Source: Cherax quadricarinatus
Lineage: Eukaryota; Arthropoda; Malacostraca; Decapoda; Parastacidae
Assembly (NCBI RefSeq): GCF_038502225.1
Contig: NC_091372.1
Span: 1,514,152 to 1,578,151, forward strand
Direction of reading: 5' to 3'
DNA length: 64,000 nt
Both the position numbers and the translations under genes were made by a program. Shown here piece by piece: positions 20,250 through 30,556 of this stretch (the first letter of the stretch is position 1; the number at the start of each line of letters is the position of its first letter). The notes under the pieces are model-generated. The model ran no database searches. It worked only from the letters and a program-made list of their open reading frames with translations, and was not told where the DNA came from.

Positions 20250-20420
20250 GCAACTCCCCTCAAGGAAGGTTCCTTGATGTTGGTGAGGGGCTCTTGATTT
20301 AGGGAATTGGATCTGTGCTCCAGTTCCCCGAATTAAGCCTGAATGCCTTCCACATCGTCCCCCCCCAGGCGCTGTATAATCCTCCGGGTTTAGCGCTTCC
20401 CCCTTGATTATAATAATAAT
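20250..20420 (+). mobile_element. SINE-like repeat copy B with LINE-2 type tail
   Basis: Begins around ctcaaggaaggttccttgat, continues with ggaattggatctgtgctcca and gcctgaatgcc, and ends gcgctgtataatcctccggg, then ttagcgcttccc and gattataataataat. The 3' third matches the LINE-2 end, which fits a SINE parasitising that LINE. Copy A is at 17110-17310. Confidence 0.7.
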
Positions 20421-20424
20421 TTGT

Positions 20425-20510
20425 GCAACTAAAGTGACATTGTGGCAACGTTTCACTGAACAGGAGCTTTATCAAGTTGTTACAAACATTACATGGACAC
20501 ACACGGTATA
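20425..20510 (-). repeat. Repeat fragment with cttgataa...gaaacgtt motif
   Basis: On the minus strand cttgataa (20476-20469) precedes a weak stem and GAAACGTTGCC (from 20454). Same architecture as 11151-11274 and 20141-20218, but stem II is poorly preserved. Confidence 0.4.
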
Positions 20511-20549
20511 TATAGATATTTAAAAAAAAAAAAAAGCTGAAAATAATAG

Positions 20550-20800
20550 TTTTACGTAGCAGTACTATTAGTGGTGGTATTATTTGTACTCAGTAGTACT
20601 ACAAGCAAGAATAGTAAAAGTACTCGTAGTAAAAATAAGAAAAGTAGTACTAAAACTAAGAATAGTACTCAGTAGTAATTACTACGCAATACTACTCTAG
20701 TACTATCATTACTCGTAGTAGTATTAGTATGCTATATAAGCCTTGTGGTTTAGCGCTTCTTGTCGATTAGTAATAGTAGTAGTACTTTTAGTACTCACAC
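20550..20800. repeat. Degenerate (TAG/TAC)n trinucleotide-rich tract with a LINE-2 tail inside
   Basis: Mixed agtagt, actact and agtact phrases with many substitutions. A piece like the LINE-2 tail (tataagccttgtggtttagc, then gcttcttgtcgatta) sits at about 20733-20775. Confidence 0.7.
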
Positions 20801-20868
20801 TACTTGTACAAGACTGATCTACTGGTTACTTCGGTTGTACCTCGTTACTGATGTTACCTTCAGTCCCA

Positions 20869-21005
20869 AAACCATACCCCCGGCCGGGATTGAACCCGCG
20901 GTCATAGACGGACTGGAGTTTTGAGACTCTATGACCACGGGTTCAATCCCGGCCGGGGGTATGGTTTATTTGCAATCGTGTCATTACGATTTCTTAAGTC
21001 AAGTC
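20869..21005 (+). mobile_element. Two SINE pieces head to head, forming a 39-bp inverted repeat
   Basis: 20869-20907 and 20929-20967 are reverse complements with one mismatch and a 21-bp loop. Both contain the B-box region (ggttcaatccc and its complement) of the SINE at 12183. The right half continues into the SINE body (gtgtcattacgattt) to about 21005. Confidence 0.75.
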
Positions 21006-21032
21006 TCGTTACCTTCAGTCGCCTCTCAGTAT

Positions 21033-21070
21033 TTGACTGATGAAGTCTACCGTGTAGGCGAAAAGTTTAA
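21033..21070 (+). ncRNA. Second hammerhead-like motif, diverged
   Basis: CTGATGA (21037-21043), stem II gtctac/gtaggc (21045-21050 with 21054-21059, loop cgt, one U-G pair), GAAA (21060-21063). Stem III and stem I are weak: the base after GAAA is a instead of c. The core is intact but the flanking helices look decayed. Confidence 0.5.
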
Positions 21071-21080
21071 ACAGTAGACT

Positions 21081-21417
21081 GTTGTTGATATCTTACTAAT
21101 TAGCCTGAACAATACTTAGATAATTAAGAGAGATATCCATCAGTTTGATATCTTTGTCATCAAAATAAAGATATCTTTCGATATTGTATACTTTTATTAA
21201 ACTCTCAACGAAGCTATCACAAGTATGTTTTCCTAGTTAAGAGTACAACAGTTCTCAACCTTCAGCCCAGATAACCTCTCATTCCCTTACGGGTTAAGCG
21301 CATTCTTAGCAATGTGATAATTTATAACTATTAATTCTCGTTATTAACAGTGTTTATATAGGAAATATTTTAGATCAATAAGAAGCGGTGAGCGGCCCTG
21401 TTGATTGTTGCAGCAGT
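21081..21417. other. AT-rich unique sequence before the satellite block
   Basis: No gene or repeat recognised. It ends with gattgttgcagcagttg, directly joined to the first 37-bp satellite unit. Confidence 0.5.
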
Positions 21418-24400
21418 TGTGTGGACGCTGTTACACAGGTTGCTGGTGACCACTAGTGTGGACGCTGTTGCACAGGTTGCTGGTGACCACTAGTGTGGAC
21501 GCTGTTGCACAGGTTGCTGGTGACCACTAGTGTGGACGCTGTTGCACAGGTTGCTGGTGGCCACTAGTGTGGACGCTGTTACACAGGTTGCTGGTGACCA
21601 CTAGTGTGGACGCTGTTGCACAGGTCGCTGGTGACCACTAGTGTGGACGCTGTTGCACAGGTTGCTGGTGACCACTGTAGTGTAGACGTTGTTGCACAGG
21701 TTGCTGGTGGCCACTAGTGTGGACGCTGTTGCACAGGTTGCTGGTGACCACTGTAGTGTGGACGCTGTTGCACAGGTTGCTGGTGGCCACTAGTGTGGAC
21801 GCTGTTGCACAGGTTGCTGGTGGCCACTAGTGTGGACGCTGTTACACAGGTTGCTGGTGGCCACTAGTGTGGACGCTGTTACACAGGTTGCTGGTGGCCA
21901 CTGTAGTGTAGACGCTGTTGCACAGGTTGCTGGTGGCCACTGTAGTGTAGACGCTGTTGCACAGGTTGCTGGTGGCCACTGTAGTGTAGACGCTGTTCAA
22001 CAGGTTGCTGGTGACCACTGTAGTGTAGACGCTGTTGCACAGGTTGCTGGTGACCACTGTAGTGTAGACGCTGTTGCACAGGTTGCTGGTGACCACTGTA
22101 GTGTAGACGCTGTTGCACAGGTTGCTGGTGACCACTGTAGTGTAGACGCTGTTGCACAGGTTGCTGGTGGCCACTGTAGTGTGGACGCTGTTGCACAGGT
22201 TGCTGGTGGCCACTAGTGTGGACGCTGTTGCACAGGTTGCTGGTGGCCACTGTAGTGTGGACGCTGTTGCACAGGTTGCTGGTGGCCACTGTAGTGTGGA
22301 CGCTGTTGCACAGGTTGCTGGTGGCCACTGTAGTGTGGACGCTGTTGCACAGGTTGCTGGTGGCCACTGTAGTGTGGACGCTGTTGCACAGGTTGCTGGT
22401 GGCCACTGTAGTGTGGACGCTGTTGCACAGGTTGCTGGTGACCACTGTAGTGTAGACGCTGTTCAACAGGTTGCTGGTGACCACTGTAGTGTAGACGCTG
22501 TTGCACAGGTTGCTGGTGGCCACTGTAGTGTAGACGCTGTTGCACAGGTTGCTGGTGACCACTGTAGTGTAGACGCTGTTGCACAGGTTGCTGGTGGCCA
22601 CTGTAGTGTAGACGCTGTTGCACAGGTTGCTGGTGGCCACTGTAGTGTGGACGCTGTTGCACAGGTTGCTGGTGGCCACTGTAGTGTGGACGCTGTTGCA
22701 CAGGTTGCTGGTGGCCACTGAAGTGTAGACACTGTAGTGTAGACGCTGTTTCACAGGTTGCTGGTGGCCACTGTAGTGTAGACGCTGTTGCACAGGTTGC
22801 TGGTGGCCACTGTAGTGTAGACGCTGTTGCACAGGTTGCTGGTGGCCACTGTAGTGTAGGACGCTGTTGCACAGGTTGCTGGTGGCCACTGTAGTGTGGA
22901 CGCTGTTGCACAGGTTGCTGGTGGCCACTGTAGTGTAGACGCTGTTGCACAGGTTGCTGGTGACCACTGTAGTGTAGACGCTGTTGCACAGGTTGCTGGT
23001 GGCCACTGTAGTGTAGACGCTGTTGCACAGGTTGCTGGTGGCCACTGTAGTGTAGACGCTGTTGCACAGGTTGCTGGTGGCCACTGTAGTGTGGACGCTG
23101 TTGCACAGGTTGCTGGTGGCCACTAGTGTGGACGCTGTTGCACAGGTTGCTGGTGGCCACTGTGTGGACGTGTTGCACAGGTTGCTGGTGGCCACTGTAG
23201 TGTGGACTGTTGCACAGGTTGCTGGTGGTGTGGACGCTGTTGCACAGGTTGCTGGTGGCCACCACTTGCTGGTGAGTAGTGGACGCTGTTGCACAGGTTG
23301 CTGGTGGTAGTGTAGACGCTGTTGCACAGGTTGCTGGTGGCCACTGTAGTGTGGACGCTGTTGCACAGGTTGCTGGTGGCCACTGTAGTGTGGACGCTGT
23401 TGCACAGGTTGCTTGTGGCCACTGTAGTGTGGACGCTGTTGCACAGGTTGCTGGTGGTGTAGACACTGTGTAGTGTAGTGGTGGCCACTGTAGTGTGACG
23501 CTGTGGCACAGGTTGCTGGTGGCCACTGTAGTGTGGACGCTGTTGCACAGGTTGCTGGTGGCCACTGTAGTGTAGACGCTGTTGCACAGGTTGCTGGTGG
23601 CCACTGTAGTGTAGACGCTGTTGCACAGGTTGCTGGTGGCCACTGTAGTGTGGACGCTGTTGCACAGGTTGCTGGTGGCCACTGTAGTGTAGACGCTGTT
23701 GCACAGGTTGCTGGTGGCCACTGTAGTGTGGACGCTGTTGCACAGGTTGCTGGTGGCCACTGTAGTGTGGACGCTGTTGCAGAGGTTGGGGGTGGCCACT
23801 GTTGCAGTGTGGACTGCTGTTGTTGCACAGGTTGCTGGTGGCCACTGTAGTGTGGACGTTGTTGCACAGGTTGCTGGTGGCCACTAGTGTGGACGCTGTT
23901 GCACAGGTTGCTGGTGGCCACTGTAGTGTGGACGCTGTTGCACAGGTTGCTTGTGGCCACTGTAGTGTGGACGCTGTTGCACAGGTTGCTGGTGGCCACT
24001 GTAGTGTGGACGCTGTTGCACAGGTTGCTGGTGGCCACTGTAGTGTGGACGCTGTTGCACAGGTTGCTTGTGGCCAGTAGTGTGCTGGTGCACTAGTGTG
24101 GACGCTGTTGCACAGGTTGCTGGTGGCCACTGTAGTGTGGACGCTGTTGCACAGGTTGCTGGTGGCCACTGTAGTGTAGACGCTGTTGCACAGGTTGCTG
24201 GTGGCCACTGTAGTGTAGACGCTGTTGCACAGGTTGCTGGTGACCACTGTAGTGTAGACGCTGTTGCACAGGTTGCTGGTGGCCACTGTAGTGTAGACGC
24301 TGTTGCACAGGTTGCTGGTGGCCACTGTAGTGTAGACGCTGTTGCACAGGTTGCTGGTGGCCACTGTAGTGTAGACGCTGTTGCACAGGTTGCTGGTGGC

Positions 24401-27400
24401 CACTGTAGTGTAGACGCTGTTGCACAGGTTGCTGGTGACCACTGTAGTGTAGACGCTGTTGCACAGGTTGCTGGTGGCCACTGTAGTGTAGACGCTGTTG
24501 CACAGGTTGCTGGTGGCCACTATAGTGTAGACGTTGTTGCACAGGTTGCTGGTGGCCACTGTAGTGTGGACGCTGTTGCACAGGTTGCTGGTGGCCACTA
24601 GTGTGGACGCTGTTGCACAGGTTGCTGGTGGCCACTGTAGTGTGGACGCTGTTGCACAGGTTGCTGGTGGCCACTGTAGTGTAGACGCTGATGCACAGGT
24701 TGCTGGTGGCCACTGTAGTGTAGACGCTGTTGCACAGGTTGCTGGTGACCACTGTAGTGTAGACGCTGTTGCACAGGTTGCTGGTGGCCACTGTAGTGTA
24801 GACGCTGTTTGCTGGTGACCACTGTAGTGTAGACGCTGTTGCACAGGTTGCTGGTGGCCACTGTAGTGTAGACGCTGTTGCACAGGTTGCTGGTGGCCAC
24901 TGTAGTGTGGACGCTGTTGCACAGGTTGCTGGTGGCCACTAGTGTGGACGCTGTTGCACAGGTTGCTTGTGGCCACTGTAGTGTAGACGCTGTTGCACAG
25001 GTTGCTGGTGACCACTGTAGTGTAGACGCTGTTGCACAGGTTGCTGGTGGCCACTGTAGTGTGGACGCTGTTGCACAGGTTGCTGGTGACCTCTGTAGTA
25101 TAGACGCTGTTGCACAGGTTGCTGGTGGCCACTGTAGTGTGGACGCTGTTGCACAGGTTGCTGGTGGCCACTGTAGTGTGGACGCTGTTGCACAGGTTGC
25201 TGGTGGCCACTGTAGTGTGGACGCTGTTGCACAGGTTGCTGGTGACCACTAGTGTGGACGCTGTAGTGTGGACGCTGTTGCACAGGTTGCTGGTGACCTC
25301 TGTAGTGTGGACGCTGTTGCACAGGTTGCTGGTGACCACTGTAGTGTGGACGCTGTTGCACAGGTTGCTGGTAACCTCTGTAGTGTGGACGCTGTTGCAC
25401 AGGTTGCTAGTGGCCACTGTAGTGTAGACGCTGTTGCACAGGTTGCTGGTGGCCACTGTAGTGTAGACGCTGTTGCACAGGTTGCTGGTAACCTCTGTAG
25501 TGTGGACGCTGTTGCACAGGTTGCTGGTGGCCGCTGTAGTGTAGACGCTGTTGCACACGTTGCTGGTGGCCACTGTAGTGTGGACGGTTGCACAGGTTGC
25601 TGGTGGCCACTGTAGTGTGGACGCTGTTGCACAGGTTGCTGGTGGCCACTGTAGTGTAGACGCTGTTGCACAGGTTGCTGGTGGCCACTGCAGTGTGGAC
25701 GCTGTTGCACAGGTTGCTGGTGGCCACTGTAGTGTGGACGTTGTTGCACAGGTTGCTGGTGGCCACTAGTGTGGACGCTGTTGCACAGGTTGCTGGTGGC
25801 CACTGTAGTGCGGACGCTGTTGCACAGGTTGCTGGTGGCCACTGTAGTGTGGACGCTGTTGCACAGGTTGCTGGTGGCCACTAGTGTGGACGCTGTTGCA
25901 CAGGTTGCTGGTGGCCACTGTAGTGTGGACGCTGTTGCACAGGTTGCTTGTGGCCAATGTAGTGTACACGCTGGTGCACAGTTTGCTGGTGACCTCTGTA
26001 GTGTGGACGCTGTTGCACAGGTTGCTAGTGACCTCTGTAGTGTAGACGCTGTTGCACAGGTTGCTGGTGGCCACTGTAGTGTAGACGCTGTTGCACAGGT
26101 TGCTGGTGGCCACTGTAGTGTAGACGCTGTTGCACAGGTTGCTGGTGGCCACCGTAGTGTAGACGTTGTTGCACAGGTTGCTGGTGGCCACTGTAGTGTT
26201 GACGCTGTTGCACAGGTTGCTGGTGGCCACTAGTGTGGACGCTGTTGCACAGGTTGCTGGTGGCCACTGTAGTGTGGACGCTGTTGCACAGGTTGCTGGT
26301 GGCCACTGTAGTGTGGACGCTGTTGCACAGGTTGCTGGTGGCCACTAGTGTGGACGCTGTTGCACAGGTTGCTGGTGGCCACTGTAGTGTGGACGCTGTT
26401 GCACAGGTTGCTGGTGGCCACTGTAGTGTAGACGCTGTTGCACAGTTGGCTGGTGACCTCTGTAGTGTAGACGCTGTTGCACAGGTTGCTGGTGACCACT
26501 GTAGTGTGGACGCTGTTGCACAGGTTGCTGGTGACCACTGTAGTGTAGACGCTGTTGCACAGGTTGCTGGTGACCACTGTAGTGTAGACGCTGTTGCACA
26601 GGTTGCTGGTGGCCACTAGTGTAGACGCTGTTGCACAGGTTGCTGGTGGCCACTAGTGTAGACGCTGTTGCACAGGTTGCTGGTGGCCACTAGTGTAGAC
26701 GCTGTTGCACAGGTTGCTGGTGGCCACTGTAGTGTAGACGCTGTTGCACAGGTTGCTGGTGGCCACTGTAGTGTAGACGCTGTTGCACAGGTTGCTGGTG
26801 ACCACTGTAGTGTAGACGCTGATGCACAGGTTGCTGGTGACCACTGTAGTGTAGACGCTGTTGCACAGGTTGCTGGTGGCCACTGTAGTGTAGACACTGA
26901 TGCACAGGTTGCTGGTGACCACTGTAGTGTAGACGCTGTTGCACAGGTTGCTGGTGACCACTGTAGTGTAGACGCTGTTGCACAGGTTGCTGGTGGCCAC
27001 TGTAGTGTAGACGCTGATGCACAGGTTGCTGGTGACCACTGTAGTGTAGACGCTGTTGCACAGGTTGCTGGTGGCCACTGTAGTGTAGACGCTGTTGCAC
27101 AGGTTGCTGGTGGCCACTGTAGTGTGGACGCTGTTGCACAGGTTGCTGGTGGCCACTAGTGTGGACGCTGTTGCACAGGTTGCTTGTGACCACTGTAGTG
27201 TAGACGCTGTTGCACAGGTTGCTGGTGACCACTGTAGTGTAGACGCTGTTGCACAGGTTGCTGGTGGCCACTGTAGTGTGGACGCTGTTGCACAGGTTGC
27301 TGGTGACCTCTGTAGTATAGACGCTGTTGCACAGGTTGCTGGTGGCCACTGTAGTGTGGACGCTGTTGCACAGGTTGCTGGTGGCCACTGTAGTGTGGAC

Positions 27401-28589
27401 GCTGTTGCACAGGTTGCTGGTGGCCACTGTAGTGTGGACGCTGTTGCACAGGTTGCTGGTGACCACTAGTGTGGACGCTGTAGTGTGGACGCTGTTGCAC
27501 AGGTTGCTGGTGACCTCTGTAGTGTGGACGCTGTTGCACAGGTTGCTGGTGACCACTGTAGTGTGGACGCTGTTGCACAGGTTGCTGGTAACCTCTGTAG
27601 TGTGGACGCTGTTGCACAGGTTGCTAGTGGCCACTGTAGTGTAGACGCTGTTGCACAGGTTGCTGGTGGCCACTGTAGTGTAGACGCTGTTGCACAGGTT
27701 GCTGGTAACCTCTGTAGTGTGGACGCTGTTGCACAGGTTGCTGGTGGCCGCTGTAGTGTAGACGCTGTTGCACACGTTGCTGGTGGCCACTGTAGTGTGG
27801 ACGGTTGCACAGGTTGCTGGTGGCCACTGTAGTGTGGACGCTGTTGCACAGGTTGCTGGTGGCCACTGTAGTGTAGACGCTGTTGCACAGGTTGCTGGTG
27901 GCCACTGTAGTGTGGACGCTATTACACAGGTTGCTGGTAACCTCTGTAGTGTGGACGCTGTTGCACAGGTTGCTGGTAACCTCTGTAGTGTGGACGCTGT
28001 TGCACAGGTTGCTGGTAACCTCTGTAGTGTGGACGCTGTTGCACAGGTTGCTGGTGGCCGCTGTAGTGTAGACGCTGTTGCACAGGTTGCTGGTGACCAC
28101 TGTAGTGTAGACGCTGTTGCACAGGTTGCTGGTGGCCACTGTAGTGTAGGCGCTGTTACACAGGTTGCTGGTGGCCACTGTAGTGTGAACGCTGTTGCAC
28201 ACTTTGCTGGTGGCCACTGTAGTGTAGACGCTGTTGCACAGGTTGCTTGTGGCCACTGTAGTGTGGACGCTGTAGCACAGGTTGCTGGTGGCCACTGCAG
28301 TGTGGACGCTGTTGCACAGGTTGCTGGTGGCCACTGTAGTGTGGACGCTGTTGCACAGGTTGCTGGTGGCCACTGTAGTGTGGACGCTGTTGCACAGGTT
28401 GCTGGTGACCTCTAGTGTGGACGCTGTTGCACAGGTTGCTGGTGACCTGTGTAGTGTAGACGCTGTTGTACAGTTTGCCGGTGACCTCTGTAGTGTAGAC
28501 GCTGTTGCACAGGTTGCTGGTGACTTCTGTAGTGTAGACGCTGTTGCACAGGTTGCTTTGTGACCTCTGTAGTGTAGACGCTGGTACAG
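21418..28589. repeat. Satellite 1: 39/37-bp tandem array, about 184 units
   Basis: The main unit is 39 bp (tgtagtgtggacgctgttgc, then acaggttgctggtggccac). A 37-bp form lacks two bases at the actgtag/actag junction and dominates the first 450 bp. Frequent variants are gg/ga in tggccac/tgaccac, gtggac/gtagac, and acctctg. 39 is divisible by 3, so up to five frames stay open for long stretches and each 37-bp unit shifts them. A damaged stretch with partial units lies at 23160-23480. A block of about 850 bp is duplicated with an offset of 2217 bp (24840 and 27057). Confidence 0.97.
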
Positions 28590-30365
28590 GGGTTACTGGT
28601 GACCTGTGCAATGTTGAAGCTGATATCTAGGCTACTGGTGATGTTTGTATTGTAGATGTTGGTGCAGAGGTTACTGGTGACCTCATTGTAGTGTAGATGT
28701 CGGTATACAGGTTACTTGTGACGTCACTGTAGTGTAGACGCTGTTGCGGGTGACCACTGTAGTGTACACGTTGTTGCACAGGTTGCTGGTGTACTTAGTG
28801 TAGTGTAGACGTCGGTATACAGGTTACTGGTGTCCTTAGTGTAGTGTAGACGTCAGTATACAGGTTACTGGTGACCTTAGTGCAGTGTTGACGTCAGTAT
28901 ACAGGTTACTGGTGTCCTTAGTGTAGTGTTGACGTCAGTATACAGGTTACTGGTGTCCTTAGTGTAGTGTTGACGTCAGTATACAGGTTACTGGTGACCT
29001 TAGTGTAGTGTTGACGTCAGTATACAGGTTACTGGTGTCCTTAGTGTAGTGTTGACGTCAGTATACAGGTTACTTGTGTCCTTAGTGTAGTGTAGACGTC
29101 GGTATACAGGTTACTGGTGACCTCAGTGTAGTGTTGACGTCAGTATACAGGTTACTGGTGTCCTTAGCGTAGTGTTGACGTCAGTATACAGGTTACTGAT
29201 GTCCTTAGTGTAGTGTTGACGTCAGTATACAGGTTACTGGTGTCCTTAGTGTAGTGTAGACGTCGGTATACAGGTTACTGGTGACCTCAGTGTAGTGTTG
29301 ACGTCAGTATACAGGTTACTGGTGTCCTTAGTGTAGTGTTGACGTCAGTATACAGGTTACTGGTGTCCTTAGTGTAGTGTAGACGTCAGTATACAGGTTA
29401 CTGGTGTCCTTAGTGTAGTGTTGACGTCAGTATACAGGTTACTGGTGTCCTTAGTGTAGTGTAGACGTCGGTATACAGGTTACTGGTGTCCTTAGTGTAG
29501 TGTAGACGTCGGTATACAGGTTACTGGTGTCCTTAGTGTAGTGTTGACGTCAGTATACAGGTTACTGGTGTCCTTAGTGTAGTGTTGACGTCGGTACACA
29601 GGTTACTGGTGTCCTTAGTGTAGTGTAGACGTCGGTATACAGGTTACTGGTGTCCTTAGTGTAGTGTTGACGTCGGTATACAGGTTACTGGTGTCCTTAG
29701 TGTAGTGTAGACGTCGGTATACAGGTTACTGGTGACCTCAGTGTAGTGTTGACGTCAGTATACAGGTTACTGGTGTCCTTAGTGTAGTGTAGACGTCGGT
29801 ATACAGGTTACTGGTGTCCTTAGTGTAGTGTTGACGTCAGTATACAGGTTACTGGTGTCCTTAGTGTAGTGTAGACGTCGGTATACAGGTTACTGGTGAC
29901 CTCAGTGTAGTGTTGACGTCAGTATACAGGTTACTGGTGTCCTTAGTGTAGTGTAGACGTCGGTATACAGGTTACTGGTGTCCTTAGTGTAGTGTTGACG
30001 TCAGTATACAGGTTACTGGTGTCCTTAGTGTAGTGTAGACGTCGGTATACAGGTTACACGTGTCCTTAGTGTAGTGTAGACGTCGGTATACAGGTTACTG
30101 GTGACCTCAGTGTACTGTTGACGTCGGTATACAGGTTACTGGTGACCTCAGTGTACTGTTGACGTCGGTATACAGGTTACTGGTGACCTCAGTGTACTGT
30201 TGACGTCGGTATATAGGTTACTGGTGACCTCAGTGTAGTGTTGACGTCGGTATACAGGTTACTGGTGACCTCAGTGTAGTGTTGACGTCGGTATACAGGT
30301 TACTGGTGACCTCAGTGTAGTGTTGACGTCGGTATACAGGTTACTGGTGACCTCAGTGTAATCAG
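28590..30365. repeat. Satellite 1b: 41-bp array related to satellite 1, about 43 units
   Basis: The unit is 41 bp (ttagtgtagtgttgacgtca, then gtatacaggttactggtgtcc). It aligns with the 39-bp unit over tagtgtagac, acaggtt and ctggtg. A transition zone (28570-28790) has mixed units. The last ten or so units switch to gacctcagtgta. The array stops at cagtgtaatcagacg. Confidence 0.96.
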
Positions 30366-30556
30366 ACGTTTCTCTCTCAGATTCCTTCGTCTATACTGCA
30401 GTGTTGTATCACCCATACGTTTCTAGTGATTATCCTGGCAAATAAATCAAGCTTTCTTCACTTCAGCTCTAAGCTTCGTCTCAGTTCCAAGCTCCACTAT
30501 CATGGAAGAGCCCAAGGTTAGTGAATGCTGGTTCACCTTGTTATATTAACCCTCTA
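30366..30556 (+). other. Non-repeat island with possible first coding exon (30502-30516)
   Basis: 190 bp of ordinary-complexity sequence between two arrays. ATGGAAGAGCCCAAG at 30502-30516 (MEEPK) is in good start context (ctatcATGG) and is followed directly by a consensus donor, AAG/gttagt. Upstream ctcttcg-like pyrimidine-rich sequence could be a 5'UTR. There is no protein to recognise, so this is a candidate only. Confidence 0.35.

Noticed and set aside
21879..25573. Very long open frames on both strands across satellite 1 (over 700 codons on the minus strand)
   Set aside because: The 39-bp unit is 13 codons without a stop in several frames, so long frames exist on both strands at once and switch at every 37-bp unit. 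No start context, splice signals or non-repeat sequence supports a protein.
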